Below, piece after piece: positions 19,597 to 30,881 of a stretch of DNA of 64,000 nucleotides. The translations under genes and the position numbers were made by a program. The DNA comes from Sphingobacterium oryzagri. GTDB lineage: Bacteria > Bacteroidota > Bacteroidia > Sphingobacteriales > Sphingobacteriaceae. How positions within the stretch are numbered: position 1 is the first letter of the stretch; every line of letters starts with the position of its first letter. The notes beneath the pieces are model-generated. The model had not been told where the DNA came from. It worked only from the letters and a program-made list of their open reading frames with translations, and did not search any database. The stretch is from contig NZ_CP117880.1 of the NCBI RefSeq assembly GCF_028736175.1, positions 2,046,001-2,110,000 of the forward strand, read 5' to 3'.

Positions 19597-20688
19597 ATGA
19601 GTAAAAAAGGTAGAGTTTTGGTCGCAATGAGTGGTGGAGTTGACAGTTCTGTAGCGGCCGTTATGTTGCATGAGCAGGGCTACGACGTTATCGGTATTAC
19701 CATGAAAACTTGGGATTATGCATCGGCTGGCGGCTCTTCGAAAGAGACAGGCTGCTGTAGCTTAGATAGTATTAACGATGCACGTGCGCTAGCTGTAGGG
19801 TATGGCTTTCCGCATTATATATTGGATATTCGGGATGAGTTTGGTGATTATGTGATTGATAATTTCGTTGATGAGTACATTGCCGGGCGCACACCCAATC
19901 CATGCGTACTGTGTAATACCCATATCAAATGGTCCGCATTGATGAAGCGTGCCGATAAGCTCGATTGCGAGTTTATTGCCACCGGGCACTATGCCAATAT
20001 ACGGATGCATGATAATGGTCGTTACGTGATTTCTAAGGGGCGCGACGAGCATAAAGATCAGTCGTATGTACTCTGGGGCGTGTCGCAGGAAAATCTGGCG
20101 CGTACGCAGTTTCCATTGGGTAGTTTTACGAAAAAGGAAATCCGTCAAATGGCGCTGGAGATGGGACAGGCAGAGCTTGCGCAAAAATCCGAAAGTTATG
20201 AAATCTGCTTTGTGCCAGACAATGACTATCGCGCATTTTTAAGGCATAAAAGACCGACCTTAGATCAAGAGATTGGTCCCGGTAACTTTATTTTGTCCGA
20301 TGGTACCGTTGTTGGTCAGCACATCGGCTATCCCTATTTTACGATTGGTCAGCGTAAAGGCTTGGGCATCGCGCTGGGCAAGCCCATGTTCGTTATCGAA
20401 ATCTTGCCTGAAAGTAACTCTGTTATGTTGGGCGAAGAACATGAATTAGAAAAATCGCAAGCATTTGTACGCGATATCAATTTGGTAAAATATGCCTCGT
20501 TAGAGCAACCGCTTGAGGCGATTACCAAGATACGTTATAAAGATGCGGGCGCACAATCGCTATTGACCCAACAGGGTAATATCATGCAGGTAGATTTCGC
20601 GCATCAGGTAAAAGGAATCGCACCAGGGCAATCTGCCGTATTCTATGAAGGAAATGATCTTCTTGGTGGTGGATTTTTAATGAAATAG
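19597..20688 (+). CDS. mnmA: tRNA-specific 2-thiouridylase MnmA
   Basis: This 363-aa enzyme puts sulfur on U34 of tRNA-Lys, -Glu and -Gln in the cytoplasm. The ATP-binding P-loop AMSGGVDSSVAA starts at residue 9, and catalytic Cys residues lie in NPCVLCN and YEICFVPD. Length is normal for the family. It is a single gene on the plus strand, closed by a terminator shared with gapA. Confidence 0.97.
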   Translation: MSKKGRVLVAMSGGVDSSVAAVMLHEQGYDVIGITMKTWDYASAGGSSKETGCCSLDSINDARALAVGYGFPHYILDIRDEFGDYVIDNFVDEYIAGRTPNPCVLCNTHIKWSALMKRADKLDCEFIATGHYANIRMHDNGRYVISKGRDEHKDQSYVLWGVSQENLARTQFPLGSFTKKEIRQMALEMGQAELAQKSESYEICFVPDNDYRAFLRHKRPTLDQEIGPGNFILSDGTVVGQHIGYPYFTIGQRKGLGIALGKPMFVIEILPESNSVMLGEEHELEKSQAFVRDINLVKYASLEQPLEAITKIRYKDAGAQSLLTQQGNIMQVDFAHQVKGIAPGQSAVFYEGNDLLGGGFLMK

Positions 20689-20720
20689 TTTTTAGTTAGC
20701 TCATCGCGCTACCACATAAA

Positions 20721-20751
20721 AAAGGCGCCGTTTATTAAAAACGGCGCCTTT
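20721..20751. terminator. Bidirectional terminator between mnmA and gapA
   Basis: AAAGGCGCCGTTT and its complement flank a 4-nt loop; T runs follow on the plus strand and A/T on the other. It closes mnmA (+) and gapA (-). Confidence 0.85.
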
Positions 20752-20771
20752 CTTTTTCGTGACTAGCCTGA

Positions 20772-22620
<1,849 letters not shown>

Positions 22621-22628
22621 ATTCCTCT

Positions 22629-23624
22629 TTAAATAGCCATTATCTTTGCAATTTCGACTAAATCTTCGTTAAGCTTCAGCTCTTTCTTGCTCAAAGCCTC
22701 TTCCAAAGGCGTCGTCACAACTTCCGATCCGCGTACACCGATTGTTGCCCGGTTATTACCGCGCAAAAGCTCGTTTACGGCCGAATATCCCATTCGGGTA
22801 GCCAATACACGGTCGGCACTGCTTGGCGAACCACCGCGTTGCAAATGTCCTAAGATACTAACTTTTGTGTCAAAATAATCAAATTTTTCTTTGACACGTT
22901 TGGCCACATTCGTTGCGCCACCGTTTTTGTCACCTTCTGCAACAATCACAATCATGGATGATTTGTGCGTCGTGGCGCCCTGTGCCAACATATCTATAAG
23001 TTCTTCAATCGCCGTATCTTTTTCCGGAAGCAAGATCGCTTCTGCGCCGCCAGCAATGCCGGCATTTAAAGCGATGCAGCCCGAGTCGCGGCCCATCACT
23101 TCCACAAAAAATAAGCGATTGTGTGAGGCTGCCGTATCACGAATTTTGTCTATCGCCTCAATGACAGTGTTGTTTGCCGTGTCATAGCCGATAGTCAGGT
23201 CGGTGCCGTTTAAATCATTATCGATAGTGCCCGGTATACACATCACGGGGATGTCGTACTCACGCGAAAAAATTTCAGCACCCGTAAAAGTACCATCACC
23301 GCCAATGGCGACTAAGGCATCAATGCCAGCCGCTTTGACATTGGCATATGCTTGCGCGCGACCTTCCGGTGTTTTGAATGCCATGCAGCGTGCTGTTTTT
23401 AAAATGGTACCACCTTTCTGTATGATTGAACTAACCGATTCGCTGCTCATCTCATACATTTCATTATCTATCATACCCTGGTATCCATGATAAATACCCG
23501 TTACTTTTTTTCCATTGTATAAAGCTGTTCTTACGGCTGCACGAATTGCTGCATTCATGCCTGGAGAATCGCCTCCTGATGTAAAAACACCTATCCTTGT
23601 AATTTCTTCCACTCGATTAATCAT
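22629..23624 (-). CDS. pfkA: ATP-dependent 6-phosphofructokinase
   Basis: This 331-aa enzyme phosphorylates fructose 6-phosphate. It has GVFTSGGDSPGMNAA at the N-terminus, GGDGTFTGA for ATP, and the catalytic PGTIDNDLNGTD with the proton-accepting Asp. GGDGT with Gly favours ATP over pyrophosphate. It is the first gene of a three-gene glycolytic cluster. Confidence 0.97.
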   Translation of the reverse strand: MINRVEEITRIGVFTSGGDSPGMNAAIRAAVRTALYNGKKVTGIYHGYQGMIDNEMYEMSSESVSSIIQKGGTILKTARCMAFKTPEGRAQAYANVKAAGIDALVAIGGDGTFTGAEIFSREYDIPVMCIPGTIDNDLNGTDLTIGYDTANNTVIEAIDKIRDTAASHNRLFFVEVMGRDSGCIALNAGIAGGAEAILLPEKDTAIEELIDMLAQGATTHKSSMIVIVAEGDKNGGATNVAKRVKEKFDYFDTKVSILGHLQRGGSPSSADRVLATRMGYSAVNELLRGNNRATIGVRGSEVVTTPLEEALSKKELKLNEDLVEIAKIMAI

Positions 23625-23640
23625 TTTAGGTATTACGAAT

Positions 23641-23663
23641 ATAGTGTGTATTTTTTACACTAT
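23641..23663. promoter_or_regulatory. Inverted repeat between pfkA and Nudix regulator
   Basis: ATAGTGT and ACACTAT are separated by 9 bp, next to a weak TATATTCG -7-like element for pfkA. A second interrupted palindrome, ATTGT..AATCATT..ACAAT, lies at 23711-23731. Both could be operators in this divergent promoter region, possibly for the Nudix regulator. Confidence 0.35.
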
Positions 23664-23767
23664 TAAATTTTTTTTGCTTTTTTTGGATTATTATGATATA
23701 ATTGGGAATGATTGTTGAATCATTTGACAATATTGTTTAGAGGTACATACTTAAATTTGAGATTATT

Positions 23768-24430
23768 TTGCAAACTCATTTTACGATTGACTGTGTCATA
23801 TACAGTTTTAACGACGGGAAGCTACAAGTATTGTTAACGGAGAGAAATGAATATCCATATAAAGATTGGTGGGCATTGCCGGGTTTCTTTGTCGATAAAG
23901 GGGAGGAGATGGAAGATGCGGTGAAGCGTATTTTGTACGAGCATACCGGTTTGAAAGATATTTTTATGGAGCAACTTGGCGCATTTGCCGGCGTGAAGCG
24001 GCACCCGCAAGGGCGCATCCTTACTGTAGCTTTTTCCACGATCGTGAAATACGACGATGTAAAATTTAAGATCAAACCCATGACTTCCTACATGCGCCAG
24101 GCGCAATGGTTTCCTATTGACCAGTTGCCCGAATTGGCGTTTGACCACCATCAGGTTATCCAACAAAGTCTGCAAAAGCTGAAATATAATATCAATTACT
24201 CGACCGCGGTGTACGAATTGTTGCCCGAAAAATTTACCCTGACCCAATTGCAGCAAGTTTATGAAGCCATTTTAGGAAAAGTGCTGGATAAGCGCAATTT
24301 CCGGAAGAAGATTGCTAATGATGGTTTTCTCAAAGAATTACAGGAGGTGCAAAAAGGGGTTTCCTACCGCGCCGCTCGCCTGTACAAATTTGATAAGCGA
24401 AAGTTTCAAAAGCAGGTTGCTATTGACTAA
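23768..24430 (+). CDS. Nudix-domain transcriptional regulator (NrtR type)
   Basis: This 220-aa protein has an N-terminal Nudix domain and a C-terminal winged-helix region from about residue 150 (EKFTLTQLQQVYEAIL). The Nudix box is degenerate: the expected R-E-x-x-E-E becomes RILYEHTG, so catalysis is doubtful and a sensor role likely. NrtR-type proteins repress NAD or sugar genes. The best start is a TTG; no ATG lies between the upstream in-frame stop at 23738 and the conserved domain. Confidence 0.87.
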   Translation: MQTHFTIDCVIYSFNDGKLQVLLTERNEYPYKDWWALPGFFVDKGEEMEDAVKRILYEHTGLKDIFMEQLGAFAGVKRHPQGRILTVAFSTIVKYDDVKFKIKPMTSYMRQAQWFPIDQLPELAFDHHQVIQQSLQKLKYNINYSTAVYELLPEKFTLTQLQQVYEAILGKVLDKRNFRKKIANDGFLKELQEVQKGVSYRAARLYKFDKRKFQKQVAID

Positions 24431-24508
24431 TTGTCAGCCTTTCCGTCATCTATTTGTTAATTTCCTATAAAATCTAATGTAATAGTTGCGTTAGGCTTGG
24501 TACGTGTT

Positions 24509-24548
24509 TGACTTTTTTATATTTTTGAACGTTCTTAGAAAAAAGTCA
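24509..24548. promoter_or_regulatory. Nested palindrome before tetR, candidate efflux operator
   Basis: TGACTTTTTT and AAAAAAGTCA flank a central 8-bp palindrome GAACGTTC (24527-24534). It lies 18 bp before the TetR start, over the probable promoter. TetR-family proteins of RND operons usually bind such sites to repress their own operon. Confidence 0.5.
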
Positions 24549-24566
24549 GAAAGTATAAAAGGTAAA

Positions 24567-25172
24567 ATGGACAACAAAAAGGATTTGATTATTCAGGCGG
24601 CACTTAAACGGTTTTCGCATTATGGTTTTAACAAAACCACGATGAGCGAAATCGCGGTGGACTTGAATATTACAAAAGCCAATCTCTATTACTATTATCC
24701 CGACAAGAATGCCCTGATTAAAGATGTGTTAGTTTACATTTCGGAAGATATACTGCGTAGTCAATATGCTATTGTCGAAGAGTATGACTCGAATTTGGTA
24801 GATACCCTAACGCAGTTATTGGAAAAGCGCGCTAGTTTTTTGCGCGATTATTATGTGCTGCATATCAGTGAGAATTTAGAGTGGATAAAAGGGCAGGGAG
24901 TTGGCACGGTGCTCGAAGCCATGCATGGCAAAGATATTGAGATGATGACAGCGCTTTTCGAAAAAGCCGTCGCTGCTGGCGAGGTTGATCTTGAAAATGC
25001 CCGGCAAGATGCTACCTGTTACATCGAAGTGATCAAGGGATTAAGCTTGATCCGTAGTATCGCAGATGTGCTATCGGGCATGCCTAATGCCTATAATGTC
25101 GATGAAATTTTGGAAAGCCAAAAGTGCACCACCAGGTTTATCTTTAGAAATAAATTAATCAGCAACAACTAG
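24567..25172 (+). CDS. TetR-family repressor of RND efflux operon
   Basis: From the ATG at 24567 the protein is 201 aa. The N-terminal helix-turn-helix reads FNKTTMSEIAVDLNITKANL, followed by YYYYPDKNALI, the TetR hallmark. The C-terminal helical part would bind a ligand. An upstream extension to 24504 lies inside the candidate operator and is unlikely. The TolC gene starts 22 bp later, so the regulator is the first gene of the efflux operon. Confidence 0.92.
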   Translation: MDNKKDLIIQAALKRFSHYGFNKTTMSEIAVDLNITKANLYYYYPDKNALIKDVLVYISEDILRSQYAIVEEYDSNLVDTLTQLLEKRASFLRDYYVLHISENLEWIKGQGVGTVLEAMHGKDIEMMTALFEKAVAAGEVDLENARQDATCYIEVIKGLSLIRSIADVLSGMPNAYNVDEILESQKCTTRFIFRNKLISNN

Positions 25173-25194
25173 TTTACAGATAATCTTCTTAAAA

Positions 25195-26538
25195 ATGAAA
25201 TTGAAATTTTTGAGTGTTATAGCGGCAGGTTTACTCTTTCAGTGGGGTCAAGCACAAGCCCAGGAAATCCTGACGCTTCAGCAAGCTATTAAATTTGCCC
25301 TTGAAAACAAGAAAGAGGCAAAAAGTGCGAAGCTTGATGTGGCCAACGCCCAATATCAAATTGATGAGGTGCGTTCCGGTGCGCTACCGCAAGTGACCGG
25401 CGTAGGAAGCTTGACCTATAACCCGTTGATCCAGCAGAACGTGATCGTGATGGAAGATCCTGCTTCAGGAGAGTCAATCTCTACCGTGATCCAATTTGGA
25501 CAACCTTGGCAGGCAAATTCGAATCTCCAGGTTACGCAGCAGATTTTTAATCAGGCTCTGTTTACAGGATTAAAAGCTGCAAGTACGACAAAAGAGTTTT
25601 ATCGGATCAATAAAGATCTGTCTGACGAACAGCTGATTGAGAAAGTAGCTAACGCTTATTACGAGGTTTTCCAATCGCAGTTGCAGGTTGAAACGGTGGA
25701 ATCCAACCTCAGCAATACCGAAAAAAACCAACAGGTCATTCAAGGTTTGGTCGACGCGGGATTGGCCAAAAAGATAGATTTGGATCGTACGACCGTACAA
25801 GTAAACAACCTCAAAGCGCAGCTTCAGCAAGCTCGTAACACGATGGAAATTCAGGAGAATGCGCTCAAGTTTGCTATGGGGATGGAAATTACGACAAACA
25901 TCGATCTGCCAGAAGAAACATTTGCCATTGATGCACAAATTTTAGATCGCTTACCAGTTGATTTATCCAACCGCACGGAAATACGCGTGTTGGAAAAACA
26001 AATGGAACTGTTGGAGTTGGATAAGAAAGTAACAATGGCAGATTATTACCCATCCCTTTCTTTCTCCGGTAATTTAGGCTATATGTCGTTTGCTGAAAAC
26101 TTTCCCGTTTTCAACGGCAATGCAACAAAGACTGCCTATTCGGCACTTGGACTAAACCTGTCTATTCCTATTTTCAATGGTAATAAAACGCGTGCGCAGG
26201 TCAACCAGAAAAAGGTAGAGATTTTACGTGCGCAGGTTGAAATGGAAGACACGAAGCTGTCGTTAAATATGGCTAGCGAAAATGCGAAGACACAAGTTAG
26301 AAATAGCTTATTGACCATCAATTCTAACGAGGGCAACGTCAAATTAGCGAAAGAGGTATTAGATAATACTGAAAATAACTATAAAAACGGCTTGGCAACA
26401 TTAACGGAACTGTTGGATGCCGAAAATGCGTATGCCGACGCGCAAAACAACTTAAACACGTCCTTATTAGATTATAAGGTTGCTGAGGTGCAATTGATCA
26501 AGGCAAATGGAAACTTAAAAACATTAGTAAACGAATAA
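25195..26538 (+). CDS. TolC-family outer-membrane efflux protein
   Basis: This 447-aa protein has a signal peptide ending near residue 22 (GQAQAQ) and two repeats of long helical segments (e.g. AQYQIDEVRSGALPQ and ENNYKNGLATLTELLDAENA) of the OEP family. It would form the trimeric exit duct of the pump. It is 11 bp before the adaptor gene. Confidence 0.95.
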   Translation: MKLKFLSVIAAGLLFQWGQAQAQEILTLQQAIKFALENKKEAKSAKLDVANAQYQIDEVRSGALPQVTGVGSLTYNPLIQQNVIVMEDPASGESISTVIQFGQPWQANSNLQVTQQIFNQALFTGLKAASTTKEFYRINKDLSDEQLIEKVANAYYEVFQSQLQVETVESNLSNTEKNQQVIQGLVDAGLAKKIDLDRTTVQVNNLKAQLQQARNTMEIQENALKFAMGMEITTNIDLPEETFAIDAQILDRLPVDLSNRTEIRVLEKQMELLELDKKVTMADYYPSLSFSGNLGYMSFAENFPVFNGNATKTAYSALGLNLSIPIFNGNKTRAQVNQKKVEILRAQVEMEDTKLSLNMASENAKTQVRNSLLTINSNEGNVKLAKEVLDNTENNYKNGLATLTELLDAENAYADAQNNLNTSLLDYKVAEVQLIKANGNLKTLVNE

Positions 26539-26549
26539 TTAACTTATAT

Positions 26550-27608
26550 ATGAAACGTACAATAATTACGATAATCGTCGTAGCAGCTGCTTTAGCAGGT
26601 ATCATGTTTTTACTAAATAAGAATAAGGCAAAAAATGAAGCACAGACTGCTGTCGTGGCGCAGAAAAATGCTGCTGTTGCCGTTCGTGCCGATGTCGTGG
26701 ATACTCGCGAAGTAAACACCCAATACATCACTAATGGTTCCTTTTCGCCTAAGCAAGAAGTGGTACTTTCTGCGGAAGCTGCGGGGCGCGTAATCAAAGT
26801 GTTGGTTGATGAGGGCGATGCTGTACGCGCCGGCCAAACGTTGGCGATTGTTGATAGCGACAAGCAAAGTGTTGATTTAGCCAATATGAAGGCAAACTAC
26901 GAGAATGCGAAAGCAGACCTTGCGCGCTATGAAAATGCGTTCAAGACAGGCGGTGTTACGCAGCAGCAGGTAGATCAGGCTAAACTGAAAGTGGAAAATG
27001 CGAAAAACAGCTTAAAGTCATCGCAGCTATCGGCGTCTGATGCCAATATCTCTGCTTCGTTTGCCGGGCTGGTGAACAAGCGTAGCATCGAGCCGGGTAC
27101 TTACGTATCACCGGGCACGCAAATGTTTGAGATTGTCAATGTATCAACCTTAAAACTATTGGTCAATGTAGATGAAAAAAACATTGGGCAAGTGAAGGTT
27201 GGCCAAAATATTAAAGTAGAAGCAACCGTATTAGCGGGTCAAGCATTTGCTGGTGTGGTGAAATTTATTGCGCCAAAGGCCGATGCGAGCTTAAACTTTC
27301 CAGTTGAATTGGAAATTAAAAACAACGCTGCAAACGACTTGAAAGCAGGTATGTATGGTACGGCTTACTTCGGTAGCGAAACCAAGGCTGCTGTGCTTAC
27401 GGTGCCACGTACCGCTTTTGTTGGTAGTATCAGTTCTAACGAGATCTTCATCATCAACGATGGTAAAGTGTCGTTGAAGAAAGTGGTATCAGGAAGAAGC
27501 TTTGGCGATTATATCGAAATCCTATCCGGTTTGGAGAAAGGTACGCAAGTGGTGACCTCTGGACAGATCAATTTGCTCGACGGTATGGCCGTTGAAATCA
27601 TTAAGTAA
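26550..27608 (+). CDS. RND efflux periplasmic adaptor subunit
   Basis: This 352-aa membrane-fusion protein has an N-terminal membrane anchor, a lipoyl/barrel-sandwich half (SAEAAGRVIKVLVDEGDAV), a helical hairpin at about residues 110-155, the second lipoyl half (GLVNKRSIEPGTYV) and a beta-barrel domain. It links the inner-membrane pump to TolC. Confidence 0.95.
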   Translation: MKRTIITIIVVAAALAGIMFLLNKNKAKNEAQTAVVAQKNAAVAVRADVVDTREVNTQYITNGSFSPKQEVVLSAEAAGRVIKVLVDEGDAVRAGQTLAIVDSDKQSVDLANMKANYENAKADLARYENAFKTGGVTQQQVDQAKLKVENAKNSLKSSQLSASDANISASFAGLVNKRSIEPGTYVSPGTQMFEIVNVSTLKLLVNVDEKNIGQVKVGQNIKVEATVLAGQAFAGVVKFIAPKADASLNFPVELEIKNNAANDLKAGMYGTAYFGSETKAAVLTVPRTAFVGSISSNEIFIINDGKVSLKKVVSGRSFGDYIEILSGLEKGTQVVTSGQINLLDGMAVEIIK

Positions 27609-27626
27609 TAAGCTGAAATTTATTCG

Positions 27627-30600
27627 ATGAAAATATCTGAAATATCAATAAAAAGGCCTAGTATCATTATTGTACTATTTATTATACTGACGCTGGGCGG
27701 TGTTTTCTCCTATACCCAAATGGGGTATGAGTTGATTCCAAAATTTGAGGTAAACGTAATCAACGTGCAGACAACCTATCCGGGTGCTTCGCCATCGGAG
27801 GTGGAAACATCCGTAACGAAAGTTATCGAGGATGCTGTGGCGAGTTTGGAAAACGTAAAGAAAATTGAAGCGAAATCCATGGAATCTGTTTCGGTGGTGA
27901 GTATTCAGTTAAACACGGGAGCCGATGTCAACTTCTTGCTGACCGACGCCCAACGGAAGATCAACGCCATTATTAACGAACTTCCGGACGATGCCGAAAC
28001 ACCGGCGCTATCCAAGTTCTCGATTGACGACGTACCGATTATGAATTTATCGGTGACTTCCAAACTAACCGAAAAAGAACTTTACGACCTGTTAGATCAA
28101 AAAATTCAACCTGTTTTTGCCCGTATTAATGGTGTGGCCAAAGTAGACATGGTTGGGGGGGAAGAGCGCGAGATTCAGGTGAGTGTAAGTCCTGACAAAA
28201 TAGAGGGTTACGGCTTGTCTATTATCCAGGTACAGCAAGCTATCGCAGCTGCCAATCTGGATTTCCCTACGGGTAATGTAAAGACACGTGATAATCAAAC
28301 CACTTTGCGTTTATCGGGTAAATTTGCAACCTTAGATGAGTTGCGCGAATTGCCGATCACGACACCTAACGGTGTGATGATACGGCTGAGCGATGTGGCT
28401 GATGTACAAGATGGTATCAAAGATGTCGAAAAAATTGCCCGTATTGATCGTCAAAATACGATCATGCTCCAGGTGTACAAACAATCGGATGCCAATGCAG
28501 TAGCCGTATCCGAGCTGGTGCGCGAAATGATTGGCTCTGTAGAAAACGATTTTAAAGATCAGGGCGTTAAAGTTGGTTTAGCAAATGATACGACGGAGTA
28601 TACGCTTACTGCGGCAGACAACGTGGTGCACGATTTAATGATCGCCATTGCTTTGGTGGCTTTTATCATGCTTTTCTTCTTGCACAGTTTGCGCGATGCG
28701 TTTATCGCGGTGGTGGCTATTCCATTGTCGTTGATCGCGACGTTTATTTTCTTGCATGCGCTTGGCTACACGTTAAATTTAATGTCTTTACTTGGACTTT
28801 CCCTAGTGGTAGGTATCCTGGTGGATGACGCCATCGTGGTGATCGAGAATATTCACCGCCACATGCAGATGGGTAAAAATAAAGTACGTGCGGCGTTTGA
28901 TGGTGCGAAAGAAATTGGGTTTACCGTTTCAGCGATCACACTGGTTATTGTGGTGGTGTTCTTGCCGATTGCCATGTCATCAGGATTGGTTTCTGATATC
29001 TTGCGTCAGTTCTGTGTGACGGTTATGGTGTCGACGTTGTTATCCTTATTGGTTTCCTTTACCATCGTTCCCTGGTTGTATTCACGCATTGGCCAGTTGA
29101 CACATTTAGATAATAAAACGATCTTTGGTCGTATATTGACGGGTTTTGAAGCTGGTTTGACCAAATTAACGCATTGGATATCCGGCATCTTAGAGTGGGC
29201 ATTAAAAAGCCGTTTAAATAAAGTGCTTACGCTCTTGTTATCTATTGTCTTGTTAGTTGGTTCGTTTGCCTTAGTTGGCATGGGCTATATCGGCTCGGAT
29301 TTCTTCCCGGGCAATGACAAAGGCGAGTTTTACCTGCAAATTGAGATGAACAAGGATGCTTCCTTGGAGCAAACCAACTTCATGACGCAAAAAGCGGAAA
29401 ACTATTTGTCACAAAAACCAGAGATCGAGCGTATGATTACCACCGTTGGTCAAGCGTCTGACGGTACGATGAGTACATCGGGTACAAAATACAAATCTGA
29501 GATTCACATCATTTTACAAGATGGTTACAACCAGTCGCACCCGACGAAAGTGTACTCTGCCGAGTTGCGACGCGAAATGGAGACCGTGCTCGTTGGTGCG
29601 AAAGTAAAAACGGTCAATATGGGTATCATGGGAGCAGAACAAGCGCCATTGATGTTGACGTTGATCGGTTCTTCTCAAGCAGATGCGCTTGATGCGGCAC
29701 GTAAATACGAAGCGTTACTGCGTGATATCCCTGGTGCATCGGAAGTTAAATTAACATCGGAAGATGGTAATCCGGAAATCAGCGTCAAGGTCGATCGTGA
29801 TAAGATGAATTCCTTAGGTCTGGATGTATCGACTGTTGGTATGACCATGCAGACAGCTTTCTCGGGTAACGATGATACGAAGTTTCGTGCAGGCGATACC
29901 GAGTATGATATCAATATTCGTTTCGACGAATTTGGCCGTGGCAACATCAGCGACGTGCAAAATCTGAAATTCATCAATAAAGACGGACAAGCGATGCGTC
30001 TGGAGCAGTTTGCCGATGTATCGTATACCTCTGGTCCAAGTTTGTTAGAGCGTCGCGATAAGTCGCCTTCGGTATCGGTACAAGCACAGATTGTTGGTCG
30101 CCCGTTAGGAACAGTTGCAGCCGAGTGGCAAGCTGAGTTTGAGAAAGTACAGGTGAAGCCGGGCGTTTCTTTCAAATGGGGCGGTAATATGGAAAACCAG
30201 GAAGAAGGATTTGGAACCTTAGGTGTAGCGTTGCTTGCATCTGTCTTATTGGTGTACTTGGTTATGGTCGCGCTTTACGATAGTTTTGTGACACCGTTCG
30301 TCGTGTTGTTCTCTATTCCGCTATCGTTTATCGGTGCCTTATTAGCACTTGCTTTGGCCAATCAAACGCTTAATATCTTTACCATTTTGGGTATTATCAT
30401 GTTGATCGGTTTGGTAGCTAAAAACGCGATTATGTTGGTTGACTTTGCCAATCATAAAAAAGAATCGGGCTCTACCACGTATGATGCGTTGATCGCTGCC
30501 AACCACGTGCGTTTCCGTCCGATTTTGATGACCACGATCGCGATGGTTATTGGTATGATTCCTATTGCCTTGGCAACGGGCGATGGAGCTGATATGAACC

Positions 30601-30800
30601 GCGGATTGGCGATTGTGATTATCGGTGGTTTGTTATCCTCGCTTTTCCTAACCTTGGTTGTTGTACCGGTTGTTTATTCCATATTCGATGGTCTTGGCAG
30701 ACGATTTGGTAAGAAAGAGAAAGTGCAATATGCCGAGTTGATAACGGCAGATTACGAACACGCTGCTGATTACGTCGATGAGATGGAAATCAAGCACTAA
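27627..30800 (+). CDS. RND multidrug efflux permease (AcrB/HAE1-like)
   Basis: At 1057 aa this is a full-length RND pump with 12 predicted membrane helices and two large periplasmic loops. Visible motifs are YPGASPSEVE near the N-terminus, GILVDDAIVVIENIHRH in TM4 with the two proton-relay Asp, and GLVAKNAIMLVDFA near TM10. It would export drugs or other amphiphiles using proton motive force. It is the last gene of tetR-tolC-adaptor-pump; a terminator follows. Confidence 0.97.
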   Translation: MKISEISIKRPSIIIVLFIILTLGGVFSYTQMGYELIPKFEVNVINVQTTYPGASPSEVETSVTKVIEDAVASLENVKKIEAKSMESVSVVSIQLNTGADVNFLLTDAQRKINAIINELPDDAETPALSKFSIDDVPIMNLSVTSKLTEKELYDLLDQKIQPVFARINGVAKVDMVGGEEREIQVSVSPDKIEGYGLSIIQVQQAIAAANLDFPTGNVKTRDNQTTLRLSGKFATLDELRELPITTPNGVMIRLSDVADVQDGIKDVEKIARIDRQNTIMLQVYKQSDANAVAVSELVREMIGSVENDFKDQGVKVGLANDTTEYTLTAADNVVHDLMIAIALVAFIMLFFLHSLRDAFIAVVAIPLSLIATFIFLHALGYTLNLMSLLGLSLVVGILVDDAIVVIENIHRHMQMGKNKVRAAFDGAKEIGFTVSAITLVIVVVFLPIAMSSGLVSDILRQFCVTVMVSTLLSLLVSFTIVPWLYSRIGQLTHLDNKTIFGRILTGFEAGLTKLTHWISGILEWALKSRLNKVLTLLLSIVLLVGSFALVGMGYIGSDFFPGNDKGEFYLQIEMNKDASLEQTNFMTQKAENYLSQKPEIERMITTVGQASDGTMSTSGTKYKSEIHIILQDGYNQSHPTKVYSAELRREMETVLVGAKVKTVNMGIMGAEQAPLMLTLIGSSQADALDAARKYEALLRDIPGASEVKLTSEDGNPEISVKVDRDKMNSLGLDVSTVGMTMQTAFSGNDDTKFRAGDTEYDINIRFDEFGRGNISDVQNLKFINKDGQAMRLEQFADVSYTSGPSLLERRDKSPSVSVQAQIVGRPLGTVAAEWQAEFEKVQVKPGVSFKWGGNMENQEEGFGTLGVALLASVLLVYLVMVALYDSFVTPFVVLFSIPLSFIGALLALALANQTLNIFTILGIIMLIGLVAKNAIMLVDFANHKKESGSTTYDALIAANHVRFRPILMTTIAMVIGMIPIALATGDGADMNRGLAIVIIGGLLSSLFLTLVVVPVVYSIFDGLGRRFGKKEKVQYAELITADYEHAADYVDEMEIKH

Positions 30801-30839
30801 TCTTTGAACACGCGTAGTTTAGGCTACACCCTATAACAG

Positions 30840-30869
30840 AAGGCCGGTATCGAAAGATGTCGGCCTTTT
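30840..30869 (+). terminator. Terminator of RND operon
   Basis: AAGGCCG and CGGCCTT flank a 14-nt loop followed by TTTG, 40 bp after the pump stop codon. Confidence 0.7.
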
Positions 30870-30881
30870 GTCGTTATCAAC

